Shown: positions 8,655 to 17,800 of the stretch, piece by piece
How positions within the stretch are numbered: position 1 is the first letter of the stretch
Layout of the letters: each line of letters starts with the position of its first letter
Assembly: GCA_033549305.1 (NCBI GenBank)
Contig: JAWSUV010000003.1
Location: forward strand, 1-56,274
Length of the DNA stretch: 56,274 nt
From: Anoxynatronum sp033549305
GTDB taxonomy: Bacteria; Bacillota; Clostridia; Peptostreptococcales; Tindalliaceae
Direction of reading: 5' to 3'
Program-made: the position numbers and the translations under genes
Notes under the pieces: model-generated
The model's database searches: none
Seen by the model: only the letters and a program-made list of their open reading frames with translations
What the model was told of the DNA's origin: nothing

Positions 8655-9902
8655 CTACCTCCCGGCAGCAACCTTTTCATGGATGGCTTTTGCCGCCACA
8701 TATCCGGAAGAAAAGGCGAACTGAAGATTATATCCGCCAGTCATTCCGTCCACATCCAACACCTCTCCGGCAAAATACAGTCCAGGAACCAGTCGTGATG
8801 CCATCGTTGCACCCGAGACCTCTACTGTAGCGACTCCTCCAGCTGTTGCCATGGCTGTTTCGTAGCCTTTAGTCCGACTGATTGTCAGTGGCAGGCCTGT
8901 GATCAGTTTCACCAGTTCCCGGCGCTGGCCACGGTTTATTGAAGCACAGGTGAGGTCACCGGGAATTCCTGCCAACAGCAGCAGTCGATCCAGTAAACGC
9001 CTGGGAATGTTATCCTGTGACGCGGTTGATCGTATCAGCCGCTTGCCCGAATTGCCAATCTTTTCCAAAAGCTGTACGGCATACATTTCTGCATCAAGAG
9101 GTGCAGCAAGATTAATCGTCAACACATCCCCCGACATGAAAAACCGAACGTGATTCAGGATCACCGGGCCGCTAATCCCATCATGGGTAATGAGCAGATC
9201 ATCACAATAGGTTCCCCTCTTCCTTCCGCCACGCCAGTGTGTCACATGCGTTGACGGGAGGGTGATGCCTGCTAAATCCGACAGCTGAAAATGATTGACT
9301 TCGACAGCGGCCAGTGAGGGTCGCAGCGGCTCGATATGATGGCCCAGTCTTTTCGCCATTACATATCCATCGCCCGTCGTTCCCAGGGAAGGGTAAGACT
9401 TGCCTCCTGTTGCGATCAACACATAATCCGCAGTGAACGTCTTCTCCCCGGCAGCAACAACCCAATGACCGTCCTGAAAACCGACGGATTGCACCTGAAC
9501 GCCACACCTGAGCTGACTCCCTGATGCATTCATTTGGCGCAGAAGGGCTTGCAGCACATCCGATGCTTTGCGGGATGCAGGAAACACCTTGCCCTCATTT
9601 GTGACTTCCAGTGGGACTCCTGCCTTTTCAAACCAGGTTTGCAGATCTATTGGCGTAAACTGCCGGATCGTTTTTCCTGCAAATACCGCTTTTTCATAAT
9701 AGCGGCTTAGAAATACTTTCAACGATTCCATATGAGTCAGGTTGCACTGTCCGGATCCAGTAGCCAACAGCTTTTTACCCGGCTGATCATTTTTTTCCAG
9801 TACCAGGACATGAAGGCCGCGTACCGATGCTTCAACCGCTGCCATCATCCCTCCCGGTCCTGCACCAACTATAACCAGATCATAAGCGGTGTTTGTCACC
9901 AC
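8655..9902 (-). CDS. NAD(P)/FAD-dependent oxidoreductase, BaiN/HI0933 family
   Basis: The 415-residue flavoprotein has an N-terminal FAD-binding motif V-I-V-G-A-G-P-G-G-M, followed by the family stretch E-K-N-x-Q-P-G-K-K-L-x-A-T-G-S-G-x-C-N. It also has the internal I-A-T-G-G-x-S-Y-P-x-L-G-T-T-G-D-G motif, and a C-terminal G-G-V-A-T plus D-V-D-G-x-T-G-G-Y-N-L-Q-x-A segment. These are diagnostic for the HI0933/BaiN group. Family members include a bile-acid flavoprotein reductase, but most have no known substrate. Translation starts at a GTG 6 nt after AAGGAGG. It is followed with a 4-bp gap by the thioredoxin-like gene. Confidence 0.88.
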   Translation of the reverse strand: MVTNTAYDLVIVGAGPGGMMAAVEASVRGLHVLVLEKNDQPGKKLLATGSGQCNLTHMESLKVFLSRYYEKAVFAGKTIRQFTPIDLQTWFEKAGVPLEVTNEGKVFPASRKASDVLQALLRQMNASGSQLRCGVQVQSVGFQDGHWVVAAGEKTFTADYVLIATGGKSYPSLGTTGDGYVMAKRLGHHIEPLRPSLAAVEVNHFQLSDLAGITLPSTHVTHWRGGRKRGTYCDDLLITHDGISGPVILNHVRFFMSGDVLTINLAAPLDAEMYAVQLLEKIGNSGKRLIRSTASQDNIPRRLLDRLLLLAGIPGDLTCASINRGQRRELVKLITGLPLTISRTKGYETAMATAGGVATVEVSGATMASRLVPGLYFAGEVLDVDGMTGGYNLQFAFSSGYVAAKAIHEKVAAGR

Positions 9903-10026
9903 ACATCCTCCTTATTCCAGGCTGCCTCGCCATTCGTTCGGGTAAGCTACCAGCCTCCCCTGGAGGTCAGACGGATCCTGGGAGGCGGATCCATTGTATC
10001 TATATGCATTTCCGCCTGCTGTGATC

Positions 10027-10776
10027 TTAATGATCATTAGATGATGGTTCTGCCGACAACTGACTCAGCACTTCTCCGATCATATCATGAATGACCCATT
10101 TTGCCCGGTGATCATAGGGTGTTGCTTCCCGATTTATCAGCAACAGATTTTCTCCCTGGAAATAGTCGATCAGTCCGGCTGCCGGGTACACCACTAACGA
10201 AGTGCCTCCTACAATCAAAAAGTCAGCTCTCTGCAATGCCTGGACTGCCTGATGCATGACATCTGAATCAAGTGCTTCGCCGTAAAGGACCACATCCGGC
10301 CGAAGCATCCCTCCACATTGAGGACACTGTGGCACTAGGTGGAAAGCCTTCATGATTTCATCCAGCCCTGCCGTATAATCACAGTTGGTACAATAATTGC
10401 GATGGACTGATCCGTGCAGTTCCAGAACGCGTTGACTGCCGGCCATTTGATGAAGGCCGTCGATGTTCTGCGTGATGACTGTGTCCAGCCTTCCTTCCCG
10501 TTCCCATTTAGACAGTACTACATGCGCACGGTTCGGTTTGGCATTGGGATAAAGCAAGTGATTGCGATAATATTCAAAAAATAATTCCGGATTCTGTTCC
10601 AGCATTCGACGGCTCAGTAATTCTTCGGGTGTGTAATGACGCACCCCCGGCTGGCTGTAGAGGCCCCCTGCCGTTCTAAAATCAGGAATTCCGCTCTCCG
10701 TGGAGGTCCCGGCTCCACCGAAGAAAACAAGGGATGCAGCTTCTTTTATCTTGCGGCGTATGGATTCCAGGCGCAT
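10027..10776 (-). CDS. cobB: NAD-dependent protein deacylase, sirtuin (CobB/SIR2)
   Basis: The 249-residue protein has all sirtuin signatures: G-A-G-T-S-T-E-S-G-I-P-D-F-R, T-Q-N-I-D-G-L-H, the catalytic histidine in L-H-G-S, two zinc-binding C-x2-C pairs (CTNC and CPQC), and G-G-T-S-L-x-V-Y-P-A. It removes acetyl or other acyl groups from lysines with NAD as cosubstrate. An AAGGAGAGG site precedes the ATG. It lies upstream of the BaiN-type gene on the same strand with a 124-bp gap that has small hairpins but no clear terminator. Confidence 0.9.
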   Translation of the reverse strand: MRLESIRRKIKEAASLVFFGGAGTSTESGIPDFRTAGGLYSQPGVRHYTPEELLSRRMLEQNPELFFEYYRNHLLYPNAKPNRAHVVLSKWEREGRLDTVITQNIDGLHQMAGSQRVLELHGSVHRNYCTNCDYTAGLDEIMKAFHLVPQCPQCGGMLRPDVVLYGEALDSDVMHQAVQALQRADFLIVGGTSLVVYPAAGLIDYFQGENLLLINREATPYDHRAKWVIHDMIGEVLSQLSAEPSSNDH

Positions 10777-10818
10777 CGATCATCCTCTCCTTATTCAAAA
10801 ATAATAATGCGGGCAGCA

Positions 10819-11475
10819 TCAAGATAAATCAGGCTGATTCTTCTGATTTTCATTTTCTCTGAGCAGACGAAAAAGGCGTAAAATCCCATAAGACATTAAG
10901 ATCATCCCAACTCCCATATTCAGCCAACCGGTGAAGGAAAAGGAGACTGTGCTTCTTAAAAGTGAAAACACCAGCACCGCGCTTCCCAAAAAAAGGGGAG
11001 TCGTTACACCGGCTGCCAACCCAAAGACCCACAGCTGTTTTTGATTAAAGCCTTTTTCAATCGATCGGGCCGTGAAAATCCCCGTCCAAAAGAGGATGGT
11101 CAGCGGACTGGAAGCGGTCAGGACAAAGGCTTTTGTAAAACTGGATAGCAGGCTGCCTGTCGCTTCGCCTGATGCAACAGCCGTAGATATACTGCTCAAA
11201 CCGCCATACAGCATCATAAAACCGAAAATCATCAACACAATGGAACTGCCGATTCCCAGTGTTTTTTTAATGCGTTCACGTTCCAACAGCTTACCAACGC
11301 CCAAAATAGCCAGCACAATAAACAGATAATCAACCACAGTAACAGCGATGACCGCAGCGATGCCATGTGCAGTCGTTTGTTGTACCGTCAGCCCTGCAAC
11401 ATACAAAAAGACCGGACCAATTGCCAGTTGTAGAAGCATGCCTGTTGCCAGGCCGTTTAGGAGAGCGCTTAACAT
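10819..11475 (-). CDS. LysE/RhtB family amino-acid exporter
   Basis: The 218-residue membrane protein has about six hydrophobic segments. The N-terminal G-x-x-x-G-M-x-L-x-x-x-x-G-P-V motif is typical of the LysE superfamily, which exports amino acids or small metabolites by proton antiport. The ATG at 11475 follows AGAGGTGG with normal spacing; an in-frame GTG at 11484 overlaps that site and is unlikely. The gene is 42 bp upstream of the sirtuin gene and probably in the same transcript. The substrate is unknown. Confidence 0.85.
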   Translation of the reverse strand: MLSALLNGLATGMLLQLAIGPVFLYVAGLTVQQTTAHGIAAVIAVTVVDYLFIVLAILGVGKLLERERIKKTLGIGSSIVLMIFGFMMLYGGLSSISTAVASGEATGSLLSSFTKAFVLTASSPLTILFWTGIFTARSIEKGFNQKQLWVFGLAAGVTTPLFLGSAVLVFSLLRSTVSFSFTGWLNMGVGMILMSYGILRLFRLLRENENQKNQPDLS

Positions 11476-11506
11476 GGATGCCACCTCTTTAACTTGCGAT
11501 TGGTTC

Positions 11507-11773
11507 TTAAAATATTTTTTTCTCTTCGATCAGTTGATCCTGGAAGTAGAACTGCACTTTATCATAAAGCCAGCCCAGCTTCAACTCAGCCCGCACAACT
11601 GCTCCCTGATGGCTGCCGTCCAGAATTTCCGCTTCGTAGACTTGATCAATTTTATGCTGGAGGAGTTTTCCGCCTGACATATCCCGTATTTCACCATCTA
11701 TCATAAACTTGATACTGCCCAAGCCTCGATCCAACTCAAAGACATGTCCCTGGTATTGCGTTGAAACTTTCAT
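11507..11773 (-). CDS. Small hypothetical protein, 88 aa
   Basis: No family is recognised. The product is a predicted beta-rich soluble protein, opening with V-S-T-Q-Y-Q-G-H-V-F-E-L-D and a glycine turn. It has a GGAG ribosome site 7 nt before the ATG and is 31 bp upstream of the exporter gene on the same strand, which supports a real gene. Confidence 0.6.
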   Translation of the reverse strand: MKVSTQYQGHVFELDRGLGSIKFMIDGEIRDMSGGKLLQHKIDQVYEAEILDGSHQGAVVRAELKLGWLYDKVQFYFQDQLIEEKKIF

Positions 11774-11940
11774 CGACTCACTCCTTCATTTTCTTGCTTT
11801 TATCTCAGGCATGGCGTGGACCTTGCATCGGTTCAGCCATGTCCTTATTATAAGCGTCTTTGAAACACTTGTCGATACACTGGTATCTTTCAGAATGGGG
11901 AATACACAGGAAATTCTGATATTCCAAATTCATCTCCACA

Positions 11941-11978
11941 CAAAAAAACAGTATTCCGACTGTCATCAGAATACTGTT
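11941..11978 (-). terminator. Rho-independent terminator of the aldehyde dehydrogenase gene
   Basis: AACAGTATTC (11947-11956) and GAATACTGTT (11969-11978) form a perfect 10-bp stem. On the reverse strand seven T follow directly. Confidence 0.85.
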
Positions 11979-12013
11979 CGGTGGTCATCCAGATCAGCTG
12001 ATCTGATGGATGT

Positions 12014-13459
12014 CTATCCCAACCCAATGGAAATCAGTTTGATTTCCAGAAAAGCATCCAATCCTTGGCTGCCGCCTTCCCGGCCCAGACCGCTGTCCTT
12101 AAATCCGCCAAAGGGAGCCTGGACAGCCGACGGTCCTCCATCATTCAGTCCAACGACTCCGAATTGAAGCTGTTCCGCAACCCGAATGCCCCGGGAAATA
12201 GATTCAGTGTATACATAAGCTGCGAGTCCATAATTGGTGTCATTGGCCATTCGCAGCACTTCTTCTTCCTTTTCGAAACGCCTGATGGCCATGACCGGGC
12301 CAAACGTTTCCTCCTGCATGATTTTCATCTCATCTGTCACATTTGTCAACAGTGTCGGATCAAAGAAGTATCCTGCATCTTTGTGATCCCCCTCATGTCT
12401 GCTTTTCCCTCCACACAACAACCCAGCCCCTTTGTTCCGGGCATCTTCCACATGAGCGTTCACTTTATTGAATGCATCCTCATCGATCAGCGGACCAAGA
12501 TCAGTTCCCGGTTCCATCCCATTTCCAGACTTGAGTTTACGCAGTTGTTCACGCAGTTTAGTAACGAACGCATCATAGATTTTTTCCTGCACATAAAAGC
12601 GGTTCCCTGCCACACACATCTGGCCGGAGTTTCGGAGTTTCGCCTGTAGCACTCCCTTTACGGCTGAGTTCACATCCGCATCGTCAAAAACAAGGTACGG
12701 AGCATGGCCGCCAAGCTCCAGTGAGACACGTTTCAATGTATCGGCTGATTGACGCATAAGGGTTTTTCCCACTTCGGTACTGCCGGTGAATGTAATCTTT
12801 CGGACCCGCTGGTCGGCCATAAAAACTGCGCCAATCATCTGTGAAGAACCCGTCACCAGATTAACGACTCCTTTGGGAATGCCGGCTTTATGGGCAAGAC
12901 GAATCATTTTGACAGCGGTTAAAGGAGTCTGGCTGGCAGGTTTTAAAATCACCGTACAACCAGCTGCCAATGCAGGAGCTATTTTCCTGGCAACCATGGA
13001 AGCGGGAAAATTCCATGGCGTGATCGCTCCCACAACACCTACCGGCTGTCGAATCACCGTCATTCGTTTATCCACCGTGGAAGCGGGGATTGTTTCACCA
13101 TAGATCCGCACCGCTTCTTCCGCATACCATTCCAGGAAATGGGCGGCTGCCACTACCTCTCTTTTCGCCTCTGAAAGTGGTTTTCCCTGTTCCAGTGTTA
13201 ACATCCGGGCAATGGCCTCTTCCTCTTCCATCATGAAGGCATGCCACTGTTTCAAGTATCCTGCCCGTGTTCTTGCTGGTAAAGCTGACCAGGAAATAAA
13301 AGCATCCTGTGCGGCATCGACAGCCTGACTGATTTCTGCTTTCTCTGCATCCGGCACCGACCCGACTGTATCGCCATTATATGGATTAATAACCGTCAGG
13401 ATCTTCCCCGAGTGACTATCTGTCCAGTTTCCATTAATATACATTTTTTCCGGCTCCAT
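12014..13459 (-). CDS. NAD(P)-dependent aldehyde dehydrogenase (succinate-semialdehyde dehydrogenase-like)
   Basis: The 481-residue enzyme is a full-length ALDH superfamily member. It has the N-terminal I-N-G-x-W motif, the cofactor-binding T-P-W-N-F-P and F-T-G-S-T-E-V-G motifs, the general-base glutamate in L-E-L-G-G, and the nucleophilic cysteine in G-Q-M-C. The pattern around the cysteine and the end (P-F-G-G-x-K-x-S-G-x-G-R-E-G) resembles succinate-semialdehyde, glycolaldehyde and lactaldehyde dehydrogenases; the exact substrate cannot be fixed. A CGGAGGTGA site precedes the ATG. It is a single-gene unit bounded by terminators on both sides. Confidence 0.88.
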   Translation of the reverse strand: MEPEKMYINGNWTDSHSGKILTVINPYNGDTVGSVPDAEKAEISQAVDAAQDAFISWSALPARTRAGYLKQWHAFMMEEEEAIARMLTLEQGKPLSEAKREVVAAAHFLEWYAEEAVRIYGETIPASTVDKRMTVIRQPVGVVGAITPWNFPASMVARKIAPALAAGCTVILKPASQTPLTAVKMIRLAHKAGIPKGVVNLVTGSSQMIGAVFMADQRVRKITFTGSTEVGKTLMRQSADTLKRVSLELGGHAPYLVFDDADVNSAVKGVLQAKLRNSGQMCVAGNRFYVQEKIYDAFVTKLREQLRKLKSGNGMEPGTDLGPLIDEDAFNKVNAHVEDARNKGAGLLCGGKSRHEGDHKDAGYFFDPTLLTNVTDEMKIMQEETFGPVMAIRRFEKEEEVLRMANDTNYGLAAYVYTESISRGIRVAEQLQFGVVGLNDGGPSAVQAPFGGFKDSGLGREGGSQGLDAFLEIKLISIGLG

Positions 13460-13475
13460 TGTGTCACCTCCGTTT

Positions 13476-13504
13476 AAAAAAGATGAAGCTGGTTTTGCTT
13501 CATC
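13476..13504 (-). terminator. Terminator after the NUDIX gene
   Basis: GATGAAGC (13482-13489) pairs with GCTTCATC (13497-13504), and on the reverse strand six T follow (13481-13476). It ends the maf-NUDIX unit ahead of the aldehyde dehydrogenase gene. Confidence 0.8.
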
Positions 13505-13591
13505 ATTTGATAGCGATTCTTATTCTTGTTTAATTTTATACCCTGCTATATCATCGATAACCATGTAACTCGTTGGATGGAATAACACACT

Positions 13592-13993
13592 TTATTTGCT
13601 TCGACCTTTTATCCAGACAGCCAGGTCCTTAATCAGCGGTTCATCTGCAGGTGTCATCCCGAACCGGTGCATATCTACCGGATAAACCCATGCAATCTCA
13701 TCATGATCCAGCAATTGAATTTCACCTTCTCTGACTGATGCCTGATAAGCGATTAATCTTACAGGGCCCCATTCATAATCATATGTGATTTCGGTAATAC
13801 ACTCACCAACGGAAATCGTGATATTCATTTCTTCTTTCAGCTCACGCATTAAACTTTCCTCCGGTGTTTCGCCCGATTCAATTTTCCCACCGGGAAATTC
13901 CCAGCAGCCTGCCATGACTTTACCTTTTTTCCTTTTTGCAATGAGCATCTGATCCTGATCATTCGTTATAATCGCCACTGTCACATCGGTCAT
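13592..13993 (-). CDS. NUDIX hydrolase, MutT-like
   Basis: From the ATG at 13993 the product is 133 residues. The NUDIX box is complete: G-G-K-I-E-x-G-E-x5-x-L-x-R-E-L-x-E-E-x. It is preceded by the W-E-F-P motif seen in MutT (8-oxo-dGTP diphosphatase) and closely related enzymes. A role in nucleotide-pool cleaning is likely. The ribosome site is weak (GGGGG 9 nt upstream); an in-frame GTG at 14041 would add 16 residues without a better site. It follows maf, also a nucleotide-pool enzyme, on the same strand. Confidence 0.85.
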   Translation of the reverse strand: MTDVTVAIITNDQDQMLIAKRKKGKVMAGCWEFPGGKIESGETPEESLMRELKEEMNITISVGECITEITYDYEWGPVRLIAYQASVREGEIQLLDHDEIAWVYPVDMHRFGMTPADEPLIKDLAVWIKGRSK

Positions 13994-14110
13994 ATTTTTC
14001 AGCCCCCAATCCTTATGAACCCTTTTATCCTGGTTGGCCACGCCTGCTGCAGTAATGCTGACAGCATCAATCTGTCCAATTAGGAATGGACATCAGAGAG
14101 CAGCGCATTC

Positions 14111-14713
14111 TTAGTCTCTCTTCTGGAAATCCTTCCAGCTGTATCCCATTAGTGTCAACAGTGACAACGTTTCCTGCACCGGCAGCCCGACAACATTATA
14201 ATAGCAGCCATGGATCCCTGCCACGAAGAGGGCTGCATGTTCCTGAACAGCATACCCGCCAGCCTTATCCCGATAATGAGCATGGGCAACATACCAGTTC
14301 AACTCATCCGCCGTTATTTCCCGAAAAGCAACATCGGTCACTGCCACAAGACTGATGGAATGGTTTTTTGCAGCGTTGGTTATAGTGACACCCGTCATGA
14401 CCTGATGAACTTTTCCGGAGAAAGTCATCATCATCTGGCGCACTGATGATTCATCTGCAGGCTTTCCATAAATTTGATCATCCAGCACCACAATGGTGTC
14501 TGCTCCCAGAACCAGACCCGTGCCACTTTCACGGGCGACTGCCTGTGATTTTGCCAGGCTCAGATCTCTCGCAACCTCTTGTGGAGCTGCTTCCATCATA
14601 CGATCCTGCATTTTATCCTCATCCACCTGACTGGCCGCCACTGTAAACTGCAGATTTAGTAATTCCAGTATTTCACGGCGTCGTGGGGACGCCGATCCCA
14701 GGATCAGTTCCAT
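14111..14713 (-). CDS. maf: Maf family nucleoside triphosphate pyrophosphatase
   Basis: The 200-residue protein begins with the Maf signature L-I-L-G-S-A-S-P-R-R-R-E-I-L and contains the catalytic G-A-D-T-I-V-V-L-D and Y-x-x-K-A-G-G-Y-A-V-Q-E segments. Maf proteins hydrolyse non-canonical or methylated pyrimidine nucleoside triphosphates and are linked to septum inhibition in Bacillus. AAAGGAGA lies 6 nt before the ATG. The gene is divergent from purL, sharing a 124-bp intergenic region. Confidence 0.9.
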   Translation of the reverse strand: MELILGSASPRRREILELLNLQFTVAASQVDEDKMQDRMMEAAPQEVARDLSLAKSQAVARESGTGLVLGADTIVVLDDQIYGKPADESSVRQMMMTFSGKVHQVMTGVTITNAAKNHSISLVAVTDVAFREITADELNWYVAHAHYRDKAGGYAVQEHAALFVAGIHGCYYNVVGLPVQETLSLLTLMGYSWKDFQKRD

Positions 14714-14767
14714 TCAAAATCTCCTTTCATGAATAAGATTGTGTTGTTATTTTATCACATCATCATT

Positions 14768-14796
14768 CTGCAGTTAAATGTTCGATCTGTTATAAT
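14768..14796 (+). promoter_or_regulatory. Likely sigma-A promoter of purL
   Basis: A consensus -10 TATAAT at 14791-14796 is preceded, 17 nt upstream, by only a poor -35 match. Its position about 40 nt before the purL start makes it the best promoter candidate in the divergent interval. Confidence 0.45.
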
Positions 14797-14837
14797 AATA
14801 GCATCATACTGCATCAATAAAAGGAGGCTTTCGCCAG

Positions 14838-17800
14838 ATGAGTGTTAAACGATTATACGTCGAAAAAAAAGATTCTTTTCGCGATGAAGCGCGGCAGGTG
14901 TTCCGGGATCTGAAAGACCATTTAGAATTGACCGGCCTTAAAGGAGTGAGGGTCGTTAACCGGTATGATATTGAAGGACTTGATAACGCTGTTTTTGAGT
15001 CAGCCAGAAATACCATTTTTTCGGAACCGATGGTAGACGATGTCTATGATGAAATCCTTCCGGCTGACGCTTCCGCCCACATAGTTGCTATTGAGCTTCT
15101 GCCTGGCCAGTATGACCAGCGGGCAGATTCAGCGGCACAATGCGTCCAGCTGCTGACACAGGACCAGCGTTCGGATGTTGCGTATGCACGGTTGATTGTG
15201 CTGGAAGGAGATGTAAGCTTACAAGATCTGAAAAGAGTGAAGGAATATTTGATCAATCCGGTGGAATCCCGCGAAGCTTCCCTGGAAAAACCCGAAACCA
15301 TTAAATTGAAATTAACACCCCCGGAACCCGTACCCATTCTAACAGGATTTATCCGATTGGACGAGAAAGGCCTCCTTCAATTTCTTCACCAATACGGATT
15401 AGCCATGACTCTTAAGGACCTTGAATTTTGTCAGGCATATTTTCGCGACACCGAAAGACGTGATCCGACCGCAACAGAAATCCGGGTGATCGATACCTAC
15501 TGGTCCGATCATTGCCGTCACACCACTTTTCTAACCGAAATTACAGATGTTTCTTTTGAACACGGCGCATTGAATGCACCCGCTCAAAATGCCTGGGAAC
15601 TATATCAGCAGTCACGGAAAGCGGTTTATGGCAATGAATTGCCTGATAAACCCGCCTGTTTGATGGATCTGGCGGTGATTGCCATGAAGGAAATGCGCAG
15701 GCAAGGCAGGCTGAATGATCTTGAGGTGTCTGAAGAAATTAATGCCTGCAGCATTATTGTCCCTGCAATCATCAACGGCAATGAAGAAGAATGGCTGGTC
15801 ATGTTCAAGAACGAAACACATAACCATCCAACTGAAATTGAACCTTTTGGCGGTGCAGCCACCTGTCTCGGCGGGGCTATTCGCGACCCTCTTTCCGGCC
15901 GTTCTTATGTGTACCAGGCCATGCGAATCACTGGCAGCGGAAACCCGTTAACGCCACTGTCAGAGACCCTTCCCGGCAAGCTGCCGCAGCGACGCATTAC
16001 ACAGGAAGCAGCGAGGGGCTATAGTTCCTACGGTAATCAGATCGGTTTGGCAACAGGTTACGTACGCGAGTATTATCATGAAGGATTTGTCGCAAAACGC
16101 ATGGAACTGGGTGCTGTCATTGGTGCCGCGCCCCGCAGCCAGGTGATTAGAAAAAGTGCCGCTTCCGATGATGTTATTCTGCTGGTAGGGGGGCGAACGG
16201 GCAGAGATGGATGCGGCGGTGCTACCGGTTCTTCAAAAGAACACGATGAAACCTCGCTGTTTACGTGCGGTGCAGAGGTGCAGAAAGGGAATGCCCCGAC
16301 GGAGCGTAAAATCCAGCGCCTGTTCCGCGATCCACAGGTCAGCCGCCTGATCAAAAAGTGCAATGACTTTGGAGCAGGTGGTGTTTCTGTGGCAATTGGT
16401 GAACTGGCCGATGGATTATTGATTGATCTGGACCGGGTGCCCAAAAAATATGAAGGCCTGGATGGTACAGAATTGGCCATTTCAGAATCCCAGGAGCGAA
16501 TGGCGGTTGTTCTGGACCCATCTGATGAAGATGCTTTTATTAAAGCCGCCGACGGGGAAAACCTTGAAGCGGTTAGAGTTGCCACTGTTACTGAAAATGC
16601 TCGACTTGTTATGATGTGGCAGGGATCAACCATCGTAGATATCGCCCGCGATTTCCTGGATACCAACGGAGTTAAGCAACAGACAACCATGAGAATCACA
16701 GCGCCTGTTAGTGAATATTCACCACTGAAAAAACCGGTGTCATCTGTCAGTCAAATGGCGGGTTTTTCATCAACAAACCTAAAAAAACGGTGGATTCAAA
16801 ACCTCAAAGATTTAAATGTTTGCAGCCAAAAAGGACTGATTGAAAAATTTGACAGTACTGTCGGAGCCGGATCTTCCATGATGCCCCTGGGCGGCAGCCA
16901 CCAGTTGACACCCACGGAAGGGATGACAGCACGTCTTCCTGTACTGGAAGGAGAAACCAAAACTGTCACTGGCATGGCAGCCGGCTATGATCCTGAGCTG
17001 GCCTGCTGGAGCCCATTCCACGGTGCTTACTATGCTGTTGTTAATTCCCTCTGCCGTCTGACCGCCATGGGGTTTTCCATCTCTCAGGCCCGTTTGTCTC
17101 TTCAGGAATATTTCGAAAAACCGGGAGCTGATCCGGACAGATGGGGCAAGCCGCTTGCCGCCTTGCTTGGTGCCTACACTGCCCAGAAACAGTTCGGAAT
17201 CCCTGCCATCGGTGGAAAGGACAGCATGTCGGGAACCTTTAAAGAGCTGGATGTGCCGCCAACACTTGTCTCTTTTGCAGTCGCCCTTGGTAATGAAAAT
17301 GATTTGTGCTCTCCTGAATTCAAGAAGGCGGGTCGGCCGGTAATCTGGATCAAACCCACTGAACAGGATGATCTGCTCCTGGATCCAGACGAAATGTCTC
17401 GAATGATGAAGATCCTTCACCTGGAAATCACTGGCGGTCATATTTCGGCCGCAAAAACACTGGGTATTGGCGGTGCAGCAGCCGCCCTGACGCAGATGTG
17501 CTTTGGTCATATGATTGGTTTTCGAATGGTTAGCCCATTTCCGACTGCCATTGACGACCTTTTTATCCCGTGTTATGGCGGTTTTCTGCTGGAGACAGTG
17601 GACCAAAAAACCGCTTATCGCCTGATGGAGATGTTGCCCGCCATCATGCTTGGAGAAATCATTAATGACGCCGTTCTTCATCTCGGTGAGACGGTCCTTC
17701 AGCTGGATGAACTGCTGGAAGCCTGGACAACACCGCTGGAAACCATTTTCCCCACAAAAACAGGGCAACCTTCCGTTAACGTACCAGTTCCGCCTGTTGT

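Noticed and set aside
9903..10026. GC-rich hairpins between the sirtuin and BaiN genes
   Set aside because: Stems are short, there is no T-tract and no known RNA motif; not enough to call a feature.
16812..17768. 318-codon open frame antisense to purL
   Set aside because: It lies wholly inside the well-supported purL gene, has no ribosome site or recognisable domain, and its composition is that of a shadow frame.
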